NCBI RefSeq assembly: GCF_013387455.1
Contig: NZ_VWNC01000006.1
Location: 62,001 to 126,000, forward strand
Source: Mariprofundus sp. NF
Lineage (GTDB): Bacteria > Pseudomonadota > Zetaproteobacteria > Mariprofundales > Mariprofundaceae
DNA length: 64,000 bases
Direction of reading: 5' to 3'
How positions within the stretch are numbered: the stretch's first letter is position 1; each line of letters starts with the position of its first letter. Positions 9,085 through 21,384 of this stretch are shown here, one piece after another. The notes beneath the pieces were generated by a model. The model was not told where the DNA came from and ran no database searches. It was given only the letters and a program-made list of their open reading frames with translations. A program made the position numbers and the translations under genes.

Positions 9085-9136
9085 TAGAATAATTCTACCA
9101 TTAGCGATCAATCTGTACATGCCTAATAAATAGGCA
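9085..9136. promoter_or_regulatory. Two palindromes upstream of the sigma-54 promoter
   Basis: TAGAATAATTCTA (9085-9097) is a perfect 6-1-6 palindrome and TGCCTAATAAATAGGCA (9120-9136) a perfect 6-5-6 palindrome. They lie about 70 and 110 bases upstream of the predicted start, where enhancer-binding activators act. Neither clearly fits the NtrC consensus I know. Confidence 0.4.
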
Positions 9137-9264
9137 GGCATGCATCATAATTGAGCATTCAAACTGATATCGAGCAGCCTGTAGAAATAGCTGGATCAGG
9201 TCGGCGTGATTTCAGCGCTGAAACCAGTTAGTCTTCGTCAATCACGATCAGGAAAGGGAGCAGC

Positions 9265-11883
<2,619 letters not shown>

Positions 11884-11915
11884 TTTTTCGAGGCAACCAT
11901 CCTCGACTCAACTTT

Positions 11916-11943
11916 AAAAGGGAGCCTTCTGGCTCCCTTTTTT
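11916..11943 (+). terminator. ilvC terminator
   Basis: AAAGGGAGCC and GGCTCCCTTT form a 10-bp stem with a TTCT loop, followed by a run of T. It lies 33 bases after the ilvC stop. Confidence 0.93.
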
Positions 11944-11975
11944 ATGCATGAGTAATTTTTACACCCTGTGACCCA

Positions 11976-12003
11976 TTGACATATAATTATATCATAATAT
12001 TAT
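11976..12003 (+). promoter_or_regulatory. Strong sigma-70 promoter of the cytochrome c gene
   Basis: A perfect TTGACA (11976-11981), a 16-base AT-only-like spacer and TATTAT (11998-12003), 30 bases upstream of the ATG. An extra TATAAT lies inside the spacer at 11982-11987. Confidence 0.7.
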
Positions 12004-12033
12004 GCGTTAATTCTTTAACAACAGGAGCAGACG

Positions 12034-12402
12034 ATGAAAAAAATTATCATGATCACCACAGCAGCAACCATGTTAATGAGCGGCGTTGCTATTACAGAAG
12101 CGGTAGCCGGAGCAGAGAGTAAGTGTAAGTCATGCCACACCTTTGATCAGGGTGATAAAAATAAGGTTGGCCCTAACCTGTTTGGTATCATGGGTAAGAA
12201 GGCTGGTTCTGTTGAAGGCTTTAAATATGGAACGTATCTGAAAGGTGCTGATTTCGTATGGAATGAAGAGAATATGAAGGCTTGGATTGCCGACTCCAAA
12301 GGCATGGCAAAAGCAGCAGGCGGCAAGAGCAAGATGAGTTCTCAGAAGGTAACTGGTGCCAAAGCTGATGAGGTCATTGCATTTCTCAATGGTCTGAAAT
12401 AA
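12034..12402 (+). CDS. Small class I cytochrome c
   Basis: A 122-residue periplasmic electron carrier. A signal peptide ends near residue 26 (EAVAGAES), and the single haem site CKSCH is at residues 31-35, followed by GPNLFGIMGKKAG, a typical c2/c550-like segment. The likely axial methionine is M101 in KSKMSS; the usual KMPF context is changed to KMSS, so the sixth ligand is not certain. A strong promoter and AGGAG ribosome site suggest high expression, and the gene stands alone between two terminators. In an iron oxidiser such a carrier would bridge outer-membrane iron oxidation and the inner-membrane chain; that role is an inference. Confidence 0.9.
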   Translation: MKKIIMITTAATMLMSGVAITEAVAGAESKCKSCHTFDQGDKNKVGPNLFGIMGKKAGSVEGFKYGTYLKGADFVWNEENMKAWIADSKGMAKAAGGKSKMSSQKVTGAKADEVIAFLNGLK

Positions 12403-12423
12403 CGCCATTCATTTATTCACAAT

Positions 12424-12455
12424 AAAAAGGCGGCCCTCGGGTCGCCTTTTTTTTT
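12424..12455. terminator. Bidirectional terminator between cytochrome c and minus-strand operon
   Basis: AAAAGGCGGCCC pairs with GGGTCGCCTTTT (one G-T pair) around a 2-base loop. A run of nine T follows on the plus strand and a run of A precedes it, so it can serve both converging transcripts. Confidence 0.88.
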
Positions 12456-12918
12456 ATAGAGCCAGAGTGATGTTATGCCATTGACCCAATGTAACCTTTC
12501 GAGCCTTGCCAAAGCCCCCAACCCAATGAATAGACTCAGGTTTAAATTGAAACAGAGAGAAATCCGTAAAAGCAAATAGCTGCTCAGCATCCGGAAGGGC
12601 TTTTAGATAAGTGAGTTTCGCTGTTTCAAACTCTTCATCTGTAACAAGTCTGACTTCTCCCTGCAAACTAAGTCTGGGTAGTGCCAAAGGTGAATTACCT
12701 CTGGCTTCAGGCGTGCAGATCATCAGACCAATACTGGCACTGTTCTCAATGTTCGTAGTATGGGCTGCCAGTTTTGATAGATGCAGAAGAACATAACCCT
12801 CACAAATGGCAAAGGGTGCCATCGATGTCTCTGGGCCATGTTTTCCCTGTGTAGCTAAAAAACTTATTTTCGAATGACTAAGCAGCGCCTTGATTCCCTC
12901 TTGCCAGCTTTCACTCAT
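12454..12918 (-). CDS. Pyridoxamine 5'-phosphate oxidase-like FMN split-barrel protein (HugZ-like)
   Basis: A 154-residue protein of the FMN-binding split-barrel class. The pattern [34 protein letters not shown] (given here only as a position: residues 11-45) with strands ending in a hydrophobic core, [21 protein letters not shown] and the [10 protein letters not shown] segment is typical of the N-terminal domain of haem-utilisation (HugZ/HutZ) proteins. It lacks the additional C-terminal haem-binding domain of full HugZ proteins, so an oxidoreductase or haem-related role is possible but not shown. It overlaps the preceding pseudouridine synthase gene by 4 bases (ATGA), so the two are translationally coupled. 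Confidence 0.8.
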   Translation of the reverse strand: MSESWQEGIKALLSHSKISFLATQGKHGPETSMAPFAICEGYVLLHLSKLAAHTTNIENSASIGLMICTPEARGNSPLALPRLSLQGEVRLVTDEEFETAKLTYLKALPDAEQLFAFTDFSLFQFKPESIHWVGGFGKARKVTLGQWHNITLAL

Positions 12919-13574
12919 CTGCGAACTCTCTTTTCTCTGCCTCTGTTCGAACCTCGATCTCTGGCTGTCGAGCCCGGCTTGTTGCTACCTCTTGAACGCG
13001 AGGCCTTCTGTTTAGGAAAGAGCTCCCACAACGGTTGCTCTTCTACTTCGGCATATTCACCGGGACTCAATCCATCGAGGCTGATCGGGCCGATAGCATA
13101 ACGAATCAAGCGCAGGGTTGGAAAACCGACTGCGGCCGTCATACGACGCACCTGACGGTTGCGCCCTTCGCATATCTCGATTTGAAGCCATGAGGTGGGA
13201 ATCTCCGCCCGCATACGAATCGGCGGGTCTCGCGGCCACAATGATGCTGGTGGAGGGATCTCTTCCGCCCGTGCGGCTAACGTCATGCCATCCTTGAGTT
13301 GAACGCCGTCACGCAGCTTCTGTAGCGCTTCAGCACTAACCTGGCCATCCACCTGAACCCAGTAGACCTTGCTAAGCTTGTGGTCCGGATGTGAGATGCG
13401 GTTCTGTAGCTGGCCGTCACTGGTTAACAGCAGCAACCCCTCGCTATCGCGATCGAGTCGACCTGCGGCATAGATCCCCGGCATATCGATATAATCGGCC
13501 AAAGTCTGGCGACCCGTTTCATCAGTGAACTGGGTCAGTACCTGATAGGGTTTATTAAAGCGAAGTGTGGTCAT
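12915..13574 (-). CDS. rluE: Ribosomal large-subunit pseudouridine synthase, RsuA/RluE family
   Basis: A 219-residue pseudouridine synthase of the RsuA/RluB/E/F family, most like RluE, which modifies U2457 of 23S rRNA. The catalytic aspartate is in [14 protein letters not shown], and the family blocks [22 protein letters not shown] and [13 protein letters not shown] follow. As in RluE there is no N-terminal S4 domain. The last 30 residues form an Arg/Ser/Gly-rich tail (many RG and RS pairs), probably an unstructured RNA-binding extension. It is the first gene of a two-gene unit with the FMN-barrel protein. The exact uridine target is inferred from family resemblance only. Confidence 0.9.
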   Translation of the reverse strand: MTTLRFNKPYQVLTQFTDETGRQTLADYIDMPGIYAAGRLDRDSEGLLLLTSDGQLQNRISHPDHKLSKVYWVQVDGQVSAEALQKLRDGVQLKDGMTLAARAEEIPPPASLWPRDPPIRMRAEIPTSWLQIEICEGRNRQVRRMTAAVGFPTLRLIRYAIGPISLDGLSPGEYAEVEEQPLWELFPKQKASRSRGSNKPGSTARDRGSNRGREKRVRR

Positions 13575-13643
13575 AATTGCGCTCTACTCTGGATTGCTAT
13601 ATCTCATACCGCAATCAGATGGGTTGATAATAGCATCACCTCT

Positions 13644-15602
13644 TTAAACGTGCTCTTCTGGAGAGATCACAACCTGGTTTCGCCCACTATCCTTGGCTTT
13701 GTAGAGGGCACCATCCGCACGCTCCAACCAGGACTCAATAGAGATATCCCAGCTCTGCTCAAGAGAAGCCAGGCCGATGGATATAGTCCAGGATATATGC
13801 TCATTTTTATAGATGGTACTCATCTGCTCAGCGGCCTCCCGCAACCGCTCAGCAAGGATAGTGGCACTCTTTGAATCGGTATGAGGCAGAATGATCACAA
13901 ACTCTTCACCACCATAGCGCGCCACCACATCCACAGTTCGCGTCATTTTGCGCATCAGTTCAGCAAATTCGATCAGGCAGGCATCACCTGCGGCATGGCC
14001 GTAGTGATCATTCACCTTTTTAAAATAATCGATATCAAGAAACATAAGTGATATCGGATGTTTATATCGCTTAGCGCGCGAGAGCTCTTCAATAATTCGC
14101 GTATCAAATGTGATGCGGTTATAGAGCCCGGTCAGGCCATCCTTGCTGGCCATAGCCTCCAGTTGGCGCTCCAGTTTTTTCGTTTCGGTGATATCATGAA
14201 TAATCGCACCATAATAGTGCTCGCCATCCGAACCCCAGGTTGAGAGAGAAAAACGTATATCGATCTCTTCTCCATCTTTCTTCAGGCCATGCAACTCCAT
14301 GGTTTTATCAATAAGTACTGGATAACCGTTCTCTTTATAGTGCTGGATACCCTGATTGTGCATCTCCCGATAGCGTTCAGGCATGATCATGGTCACCTGT
14401 TCACCAAGCGTCTCAGACTCCGTATAACCGAAGGTATAGGTGGCGCCGCCATTCCATGAAACAATTTCTCCATCTCCATCGGTAATAATAATGGCATCTT
14501 TTGCAGTCTCAGTGACTGATCTAAAGCGCCGCTCTGAAACCATTAACTGCTTCTCGGCAAGATGGTGCCTATTCATCGCATCGGCACCAATCCATGAACC
14601 AATAGCAAACAGCAGGGCAAAAATAACATTGAAAAGAATATAGCGTTCACGTTGAACCTGACTCATCAAATCCAGTTCCTGCGGTGATACATAGGAGATG
14701 ATCCACCACCAATTCGAAGTTGCAGAAGGATTAATCGAATGCCCTTCCAGTGTTGGGGCTGCTGAAATCCTCGTATAGGCAAAAAAGCCGGAATCCAGAG
14801 AGAGGGTGCCATTTTCACTGCTCATCACTATTTTTGCAGCTTCAGGAAAGCGTTTCTGGAATGTTCTATCCCTACCTTCGGAAAACATAAACCCCCACTC
14901 ATCCTCACGCTGCAACCCCTTCAACCAATAGCCCTCGGCATTGATCAACAATGTTTTCCCGACGCCTGCAGATACCAGCTTCTCAAACGGACTAAGCAGC
15001 CCCTCACCAACCATATTAAGAATGATTATGGCGCGTTTATTGCCACGCTCATCAAATATTGGAGTTGCCATCCGAATGACAGGATTCAGTGGCTGTTGGA
15101 TTGCCCCGTGTTCGATATTCAGATCAAATGGAGAGATATAGAATTCGCCCTCACCCAGTGCGACAATCTCTTTAAAGTAATACCTCTCGCTTTTATTCTG
15201 CAGTTTGGATGCTTGAATAACCACGGGAGCTCCGCTATTGCTGTTAACGCGAAAAATTTCATTACCATCAAGATCGAGGATTCGAGCCTGATCATAAATA
15301 TCCTTATGCTCCATAAATGCTACAATCTCATTGGCCAGATCATGACGATGAGTTTCGCCATCACTGGCAAACAGGAGTTTCAGTTCATGCTGTGAGGAGA
15401 GCACCATCAAATCCGACATGAACAGATTCAGGGTCTTCTCAATACCATCTTTCTGATACGTAAGCAGAGAGGCATGTTTGGATTGCAGTCGAGCCTGATC
15501 TGCCTCTATGGTGGCAAAATAGAGGTTCAACGAAATGGCAGTGGTAATCAACACAAGCGGCACAAAAAATGTAAGGAACCGCTTCAGTCGGAAAGATAGC
15601 AT
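13644..15602 (-). CDS. Membrane sensor diguanylate cyclase with PAS domain
   Basis: A 652-residue signalling protein that should make c-di-GMP from two GTP. A transmembrane helix (about 9-28), a periplasmic Cache-like sensor region (about 30-315) and a second helix (about 318-336) precede a PAS domain (about 355-475) and a C-terminal GGDEF domain (about 485-645) with an intact RYGGEEF active site and the metal-binding FLDIDYFKKVNDHYGH segment. The periplasmic part contains YFKEIVALGEGEFYISP, a pattern common in dCache sensors of small ligands. It is preceded and followed by unrelated genes, so its stimulus cannot be deduced. The start at 15602 sits directly before the first helix. Confidence 0.92.
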   Translation of the reverse strand: MLSFRLKRFLTFFVPLVLITTAISLNLYFATIEADQARLQSKHASLLTYQKDGIEKTLNLFMSDLMVLSSQHELKLLFASDGETHRHDLANEIVAFMEHKDIYDQARILDLDGNEIFRVNSNSGAPVVIQASKLQNKSERYYFKEIVALGEGEFYISPFDLNIEHGAIQQPLNPVIRMATPIFDERGNKRAIIILNMVGEGLLSPFEKLVSAGVGKTLLINAEGYWLKGLQREDEWGFMFSEGRDRTFQKRFPEAAKIVMSSENGTLSLDSGFFAYTRISAAPTLEGHSINPSATSNWWWIISYVSPQELDLMSQVQRERYILFNVIFALLFAIGSWIGADAMNRHHLAEKQLMVSERRFRSVTETAKDAIIITDGDGEIVSWNGGATYTFGYTESETLGEQVTMIMPERYREMHNQGIQHYKENGYPVLIDKTMELHGLKKDGEEIDIRFSLSTWGSDGEHYYGAIIHDITETKKLERQLEAMASKDGLTGLYNRITFDTRIIEELSRAKRYKHPISLMFLDIDYFKKVNDHYGHAAGDACLIEFAELMRKMTRTVDVVARYGGEEFVIILPHTDSKSATILAERLREAAEQMSTIYKNEHISWTISIGLASLEQSWDISIESWLERADGALYKAKDSGRNQVVISPEEHV

Positions 15603-15691
15603 CTAGTTCAATCAACTCCTGTCGAAATAGAAAAGGTAAAGCTCATTGGAGAGCGTATCACCCAATCACCATCTATTCTATCGACAGAAAC

Positions 15692-16864
15692 TTATTGAGG
15701 ATTAATCAAAGCCCTCTTCAGCCACAGGTAGCCACATATTGCGGAGAGTGTGGAGGCAGCAATGATACCCAGGCGCTCATCGAAGAAGAGGTTCTCCCCC
15801 CCACTCTCAAAGGCCAGCGAACCGATAAACAGACTCATCGTAAAGCCAACGCCGCAAAGCAGTGAAACGCCATAGATCAGTGACCAGTTCACCTTAGAAG
15901 GCAGCGTCGCCAGCCCCATCTTCACAGCCAGCCAGGCAAAGGTAAAAACACCCAGCTGTTTACCGACAAACAGGCCCAGAGCAATACCAACGGTCACCGG
16001 ATGCAGCAGTTGATCCAAGCCCGTCTCTTTAAAACTCAGCCCTGAATTGGCAAAAGCAAACAGAGGAAGGACCACAAAAGCCACCAGAGCATGCAGATCA
16101 TGTTCCAACTCTTTAAGCGGAGAGCGATCTCTCTCCGGGTCACGAGCCAGTGGAATAAACATCGCCACGATCACACCTGCCAGTGTCGCGTGCACACCCG
16201 ATTTCAGTACTGCCACCCACATAATCACTGCAAAAAGGATATAGGGGGTCAATCTGTATACATGAGAGCGATTCAGTAGCGCCAATCCGGCAATGCAAAC
16301 AGCAGCAATGATCAAGCTGATGGTCGAGATCTCAGAGGTATAGAAGATAGCAATAATGATGATCGCCCCCAGATCATCGAAAATTGCCAGAGAGACCAGA
16401 AAAGTTTTCAGTGCCAGCGGTACGCGATCACCAAGCAGAGTGAGAATGGCAAGCGCAAAAGCGATGTCTGTTGCTGTGGGCACAGCCCACCCTTCAAGTG
16501 CTACCGGATCACCACGATTGATAAGGATATAGATCAGCGCAGGCACGACCATGCCACCCACTGCAGCAAAAGCAGGAAGAGCAATCGCTCTGGCTGAGGA
16601 TAGTTCCCCTTCAAGCATCTCGCGCTTTAACTCCAGACCGACAATGAAGAAGAACACAGCCATCAAGCCATCATTAATCCACAACAGCAGAGGTTTGGCG
16701 ATCTGCAGTGCACCGACACGCACCTCTACAGGCGTATCAAGCAGAAGATCGTAGTAGTGTGAGAGTGGTGAGTTGGCCAGTATCACAGCCAGACAGGCCG
16801 CTGCAATGAGCAGGATACCACTGGCTGACTCCAGTTTAAGAAAAGATCTGATTGCTGAAATCAT
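15692..16864 (-). CDS. nhaA: Na+/H+ antiporter NhaA
   Basis: NhaA exports sodium in exchange for two protons and helps with pH and salt balance, which suits a marine organism. The 390-residue protein has about 12 transmembrane helices. The family sequence ALPAFAAVGGMVVPALIY, the ion-binding double aspartate in LAIFDDLGAIIII, and TDIAFALAILTLLG are present. The ATG at 16864 is the natural start with an N-terminal amphipathic helix as in other NhaA. It stands alone, 90 bases from the diguanylate cyclase gene, with no obvious terminator of its own. Confidence 0.96.
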   Translation of the reverse strand: MISAIRSFLKLESASGILLIAAACLAVILANSPLSHYYDLLLDTPVEVRVGALQIAKPLLLWINDGLMAVFFFIVGLELKREMLEGELSSARAIALPAFAAVGGMVVPALIYILINRGDPVALEGWAVPTATDIAFALAILTLLGDRVPLALKTFLVSLAIFDDLGAIIIIAIFYTSEISTISLIIAAVCIAGLALLNRSHVYRLTPYILFAVIMWVAVLKSGVHATLAGVIVAMFIPLARDPERDRSPLKELEHDLHALVAFVVLPLFAFANSGLSFKETGLDQLLHPVTVGIALGLFVGKQLGVFTFAWLAVKMGLATLPSKVNWSLIYGVSLLCGVGFTMSLFIGSLAFESGGENLFFDERLGIIAASTLSAICGYLWLKRALINPQ

Positions 16865-17004
16865 TGTAACTCCATCACTTTGATGGATGCGATTTTGGCC
16901 ACCCTGTGATTAAAAACCAGTTAAATTTAAAAGCAACTCAGAACATCGAATAGGCACAACTTTCGATATAAGCATCAACCGGCTTTGACTGATAGGATGC
17001 GGCC

Positions 17005-19107
17005 ATGACCAAAGAGCAGAAAACTCACAAACGCTCGATTCTGAGTTGGCCGAAATATCGGTCTGAGCTTACCCCTGCTCAGCAACTCCCTATGAGCAGA
17101 GCCGAGATGGATCAATTGGGTTGGGATAGTTGCGACATCATCATCGTAACCGGTGATGCCTATATCGATCACCCTAGCTTTGGCATGGCTGTGATTGGCC
17201 GTGTACTCGAGGCGCAGGGCTTTCGGGTTGGCATTATCTCTCAACCGGACTGGAAATCTGCTGATGCATTCCGCACGCTCGGTGCGCCGAACCTCTTTTT
17301 CGGTGTGACTGCCGGCAATATGGATTCGATGGTCAATCACTACACATCCGAGCGCCGTATCCGCTCTGATGATGCCTATACCCCGGATGGCGTAGCAGGC
17401 AAACGGCCGGATAGGGCCGTTACCGTCTATGCCCAGCGCTGCCGCGAAGCCTTTAAAGGTGTGCCGGTGATTATCGGTAGTATTGAGGCCAGCCTGCGCC
17501 GTATCGCCCACTACGACTACTGGTCAGACACGGTTCGCCGCTCCGTTCTGCCTGACTCCAAAGCGGACATGCTGGTTTTTGGTAATGCTGAGTCTCAGAT
17601 CATCGAGGTCGCACATAGATTAGCTGATGGTGACTCGGTCAAAGAGATTACCGATCTGCGCGGCACAGCCATCATGCGCAACACGATTCCCGATGGCTGG
17701 CATGAGATCGACTCACGTGAACTGGACACACCGGGCAAGCTAATTGAGCACCCTGACCCTTATGCCATGAAAGATAGTGCCACACAGGCCTGTGCGACTC
17801 AGGATGAGGCAGAACCGCTGCGTCTGATGTCCCGCTCACTGGAGAGTGCCAACACAGTGATTCGCCTCCCCTCATATGAAGAGGTCAAAGAGAGTCCGGT
17901 TCTCTACGCCCACGCCTCCCGTCTGATGCATCTGGAGACCAATCCGGGCAATGCGCGGGCGCTGGTGCAACGCCATGGCAATCGGGATGTCTGGCTTAAT
18001 CCTCCCCCTATCCCGCTGAGCACCGGTGAAATGGATTTTGTGTTCGGACTGCCCTACTCACGCACACCGCACCAGAGTTATGGAAACCGTAGAATTCCAG
18101 CCTATGACATGATCAAACACTCCGTGAACATCATGCGCGGCTGCTTTGGGGGCTGTACCTTCTGCTCAATCACCGAGCATGAGGGGCGCATCATCCAGAG
18201 CCGCTCTGAAGATTCGATCATCCATGAGATCGAAGAGATTCGTGATAAAACACCGGGTTTTGCCGGCACCATCTCCGATCTGGGCGGACCTACTGCCAAT
18301 ATGTATCGGCTGGCCTGCAAGTCGAAAGAGATTGAGGCGGCCTGCCGCAAACCATCCTGTGTATTTCCCGGCATATGCAAAAACCTGGGCACCGATCATG
18401 CCCCTCTGATCAGACTCTATCGCAGAGCACGCTCCATTCGCGGCATCAAACGCATCTTTATCGCATCGGGCTTGCGCTACGACCTAGCTGTTGAATCACC
18501 GGAATATATTGAAGAGTTAGCCACGCATCACGTCGGTGGTTATCTGAAAATCGCGCCGGAACACACAGAAGACGGGCCGCTGAACAAGATGATGAAACCG
18601 GGTATCGGCAGCTTTGACCGGTTCAGGAAGATGTTTGAATCCGCATCAAAACGAGCCGGCAAAAAACAGTATCTCATCCCCTACTTTATCGCCGCCCATC
18701 CGGGCACAAGTGATGAGGATATGCTTAATCTGGCGCTATGGCTGAAAGCCAACCAGTTCAGGCCTGATCAGGTGCAGGCTTTCCTGCCATCACCCATGGC
18801 TACAGCCAGTGCGATGTATTATTCGGAGAGAAATCCGTTGCGCAAAATAAGCAACAAAAGTGAAACGGTATTTACACCCAAACGAAAAAAACAGCGAGAC
18901 CTGCACAAGGCCTTTCTGCGTTATCACGATCCTGAAAACTGGCCGCTACTGCGTGAAGCACTCAAAAAAATGGGCCGCACCGATCTTATCGGTAACGGCC
19001 CGGATCAGCTGATCCCATCCACTTCGATGAGGAGGCATGAGGCAGGAGGGTCATCAGCTGCAAAACCTCAGCGCCCGTTGCATAAAAGGCGCGTGAGGAG
19101 ACGTTAA
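17005..19107 (+). CDS. ygiQ: YgiQ family radical SAM protein
   Basis: A 700-residue protein of the YgiQ (UPF0313) family: an N-terminal cobalamin-binding-like domain (about 25-300, starting around the [14 protein letters not shown] segment), a radical SAM core with the CX3CX2C cluster in GCFGGCTFC near residue 385, and a C-terminal HxPG-containing extension ([11 protein letters not shown]) with a basic tail. The reaction of the family is not established to my knowledge. The length fits full-length members (about 700-740). It is convergent with the 34-codon gene at 19118-19222, with only ten bases between their stops. The C-terminus is rich in Arg and Lys (HKRRVRRR). Confidence 0.93.
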   Translation: MTKEQKTHKRSILSWPKYRSELTPAQQLPMSRAEMDQLGWDSCDIIIVTGDAYIDHPSFGMAVIGRVLEAQGFRVGIISQPDWKSADAFRTLGAPNLFFGVTAGNMDSMVNHYTSERRIRSDDAYTPDGVAGKRPDRAVTVYAQRCREAFKGVPVIIGSIEASLRRIAHYDYWSDTVRRSVLPDSKADMLVFGNAESQIIEVAHRLADGDSVKEITDLRGTAIMRNTIPDGWHEIDSRELDTPGKLIEHPDPYAMKDSATQACATQDEAEPLRLMSRSLESANTVIRLPSYEEVKESPVLYAHASRLMHLETNPGNARALVQRHGNRDVWLNPPPIPLSTGEMDFVFGLPYSRTPHQSYGNRRIPAYDMIKHSVNIMRGCFGGCTFCSITEHEGRIIQSRSEDSIIHEIEEIRDKTPGFAGTISDLGGPTANMYRLACKSKEIEAACRKPSCVFPGICKNLGTDHAPLIRLYRRARSIRGIKRIFIASGLRYDLAVESPEYIEELATHHVGGYLKIAPEHTEDGPLNKMMKPGIGSFDRFRKMFESASKRAGKKQYLIPYFIAAHPGTSDEDMLNLALWLKANQFRPDQVQAFLPSPMATASAMYYSERNPLRKISNKSETVFTPKRKKQRDLHKAFLRYHDPENWPLLREALKKMGRTDLIGNGPDQLIPSTSMRRHEAGGSSAAKPQRPLHKRRVRRR

Positions 19108-19117
19108 ATCTTAACTG

Positions 19118-19222
19118 TTATTTGGCAAACAGCGGCCGTGGAAACGGGTAAATGGTCTGACGCGTGTCGTTCTGATCAGCTTTCGCGTTCACTTTTTCAT
19201 TTTCAACCTGTTTTTCAATCAT
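19118..19222 (-). CDS. Small 34-residue peptide gene, unknown
   Basis: A 35-codon frame (ATG at 19222, TAA at 19118) encoding a peptide with a charged, Lys/Glu/Asn/Asp-rich N-terminal half (MIEKQVENEKVNAKADQND) and a hydrophobic, Pro-rich C-terminal half (TRQTIYPFPRPLFAK). It has no Cys and no signal peptide. Support for being real: AAAGGAG stands 8 bases before the ATG, the frame fills the otherwise empty space next to ygiQ, and base composition is gene-like. It is convergent with the ygiQ radical SAM gene. I do not recognise it; its shape (acidic leader, short conserved-looking tail) could be a RiPP-like precursor, but nothing in the neighbourhood other than YgiQ supports that. Confidence 0.55.
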   Translation of the reverse strand: MIEKQVENEKVNAKADQNDTRQTIYPFPRPLFAK

Positions 19223-19463
19223 AACATCTACTCCTTTGAAACAACGTCACTTTATCCACAGCACTAAAACTAACCTCCTGACATGCATCAACTGTGACCG
19301 ACCTCACTAGTAAGAGCGTCTCTTCGATAAAGCTCTGACACCCATTCCATAGATTTGTCTTAAACGCTTCGCTTCAGTTGAGTTAGCGTGACTGAATCAC
19401 CATTAAGTTGGCCCGATTTATGCGTATAAAAGTGAATCAGGTCATATTCAACGGGGTGAATAT
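19223..19463. other. Intergenic region with possible sigma-54 element before the haem c diguanylate cyclase
   Basis: 241 bases without a gene. At 19408-19423 the plus strand reads TTGGCCCGATTTATGC, with GG and GC 10 bases apart as in -24/-12 promoters, but the inner positions fit the consensus only moderately. A start would be near 19435, about 30 bases before the ATG. Confidence 0.4.
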
Positions 19464-21326
19464 ATGCGCATTCGGACCAAAGTTTCTATTCTTATTCTGC
19501 TATCCACACTGGCCATGGTGGTGATGCTGGCCGGTGTATCACTGCTCTCCTTCCGCTCCACTTCACTGGAGAATGAGAGAGAACATGGAGAGATGGCATC
19601 TGAACTGGCTCGCAATGAACTACTACTGAGCTTTCTTGCTGGCGACTACGATCATGAGGCATTGGAAAAACATATTAGAAGTCATATTGCCGATCTGCAT
19701 GAAATCCGCATCGTGCGCACGCAGGCGACAGAGAAGCAGTACGGCAAAGGGACTCATGAGCCCAATGATGCAGAAAAAATAGCCCTGAGAACCGGCACTT
19801 CAAATGATCGCATGATCGAAACGGCCGAGGGTGTAAAATACCAGTACATCACCCCCTACTACGCTGAAAAAACATGCCTGCAGTGCCACGACGTCAACGA
19901 AGGTACACTGCTCGGCCTGGTAAATATCGAACTGGATCTTACAGATCAGCGTGCCAGTGCCTTATCCTCAACCTATGCTCTCATTGCTGCATTTATAGTC
20001 TTCGCCATTGTGCTCGGTTACATCCTTCGCCAACTTCTTATGCCCATTGTTGCTACCGCCACATCGATGCGTGATGTGGTTGCCCATGCCAAGGAGGGTA
20101 ACTTTTCTGGCCGTATGGAAGAGGGTCGCAATGATGAACTGGGTCAGGTAGCAACCCAAACCAATCACCTCATGGATACGCTGGAGCAGAGTTTTGGCAC
20201 CATTATCAAAGAGGTCGAATCGATGGAGGTTCACAGCATCACAACTGGTGAGGGTAACCTGCTCACCCGTACGGTGGACTCGGTAAAAACTATGGTGGGT
20301 GCCGTACGCTTTAAACAGACTATTGAAGAGGATCGCAACCTTGGTGATGTCTATGAACGCATTTTTCAGGCACTCACAGACACCTTCCAGATCAAACGCT
20401 TTTCACTCTATGAAGTGAACCATGACAAACAGCTGATGAAGCTTATTTATGCGCATGGGCTTCCGGAAGAGCAAACGCTCTGGTGCAACCCTGAGGTCAA
20501 TGTCGATTCGTCTGCATGCAGAGCCTGCAGAACTGCCCACGATGTTAATTCTGAAGAGGAGGAGAATATCTGCACCTCATTTGCCGGTAACCGCATCTGC
20601 TCCAAAGATGAGATTCATCTGCACCACTTCTGCATCCCGCTGATGCAGGGTGGCCGTATCGGGGTTGTGTTGCAAATCATCCATGCCGACAGCGAAGCCG
20701 CAGAGATCAAAAAGAAGCTGCCGTTTATCCGTACTTACTTCAGTGAAGCTTCGCCGGTGATTGAGTCCAAGCGCCTCACAGAGGTGTTGCATGCATCGAC
20801 TCTCAAGGATCCGATGACTGATCTTTATAACCGCCGTTTCCTTGATCAATTCAAATCACGGCTGATTGCTTCAGCCCAGCGCAGTAAAAAGAAGATCGGC
20901 CTGCTGATGTGCGATGTCGATTTTTTCAAAGATACCAATGACACCTATGGTCATAAGGTCGGCGACACCGTATTGATTGCTACGGCCAATATTCTTGCCA
21001 AGGCGATACGCCCATCAGATTACGTCATCCGCTATGGCGGCGAGGAGTTTCTGGTTGTTATTTCCGAGGCTGAAGAGGAGAAGACGCTGGAGATTGCCGA
21101 GCGCATCCGTAAAACACTGGAAGAGAATCAGTTCAATGCCGAGGGCAGTACTTTTAATAAAACACTATCTATCGGTGTGGCGATCTATGCAGATGATTCT
21201 GATGATCTGGACAAGTGTATTCATCTGGCTGATACAGCACTGTATGTTGCCAAGGATACCGGACGTAATCAGGTGATCCGATATCAGGAAGGCATGGAAA
21301 AAGAGGATTCCGACAACGAAGGTTAA
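19464..21326 (+). CDS. Diguanylate cyclase with periplasmic haem c sensor domain
   Basis: A 620-residue signalling protein: transmembrane helix (about 8-30), a periplasmic DUF3365/Tll0287-like domain with a covalent haem c motif CLQCH at 138-142 in the context KYQYITPYYAEKTCLQC, a second helix (about 170-188), HAMP (about 190-243), a GAF-like domain (about 290-430) with six cysteines (341, 352, 355, 370, 379, 390), and a GGDEF domain with intact RYGGEEF (523-529) and CDVDFFKDTNDTYGH. It should make c-di-GMP in response to redox state, gas or ligand at the haem. The Cys-rich GAF may bind a metal or form disulfides. It stands alone; no terminator is visible. Haem attachment requires the cytochrome c maturation system. 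Confidence 0.9.
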   Translation: MRIRTKVSILILLSTLAMVVMLAGVSLLSFRSTSLENEREHGEMASELARNELLLSFLAGDYDHEALEKHIRSHIADLHEIRIVRTQATEKQYGKGTHEPNDAEKIALRTGTSNDRMIETAEGVKYQYITPYYAEKTCLQCHDVNEGTLLGLVNIELDLTDQRASALSSTYALIAAFIVFAIVLGYILRQLLMPIVATATSMRDVVAHAKEGNFSGRMEEGRNDELGQVATQTNHLMDTLEQSFGTIIKEVESMEVHSITTGEGNLLTRTVDSVKTMVGAVRFKQTIEEDRNLGDVYERIFQALTDTFQIKRFSLYEVNHDKQLMKLIYAHGLPEEQTLWCNPEVNVDSSACRACRTAHDVNSEEEENICTSFAGNRICSKDEIHLHHFCIPLMQGGRIGVVLQIIHADSEAAEIKKKLPFIRTYFSEASPVIESKRLTEVLHASTLKDPMTDLYNRRFLDQFKSRLIASAQRSKKKIGLLMCDVDFFKDTNDTYGHKVGDTVLIATANILAKAIRPSDYVIRYGGEEFLVVISEAEEEKTLEIAERIRKTLEENQFNAEGSTFNKTLSIGVAIYADDSDDLDKCIHLADTALYVAKDTGRNQVIRYQEGMEKEDSDNEG

Positions 21327-21384
21327 GGCTTAATTCTGGCTGGAATAGATCTGATTGGAAAAGGCCAAACTAAATTCAGCAGAC

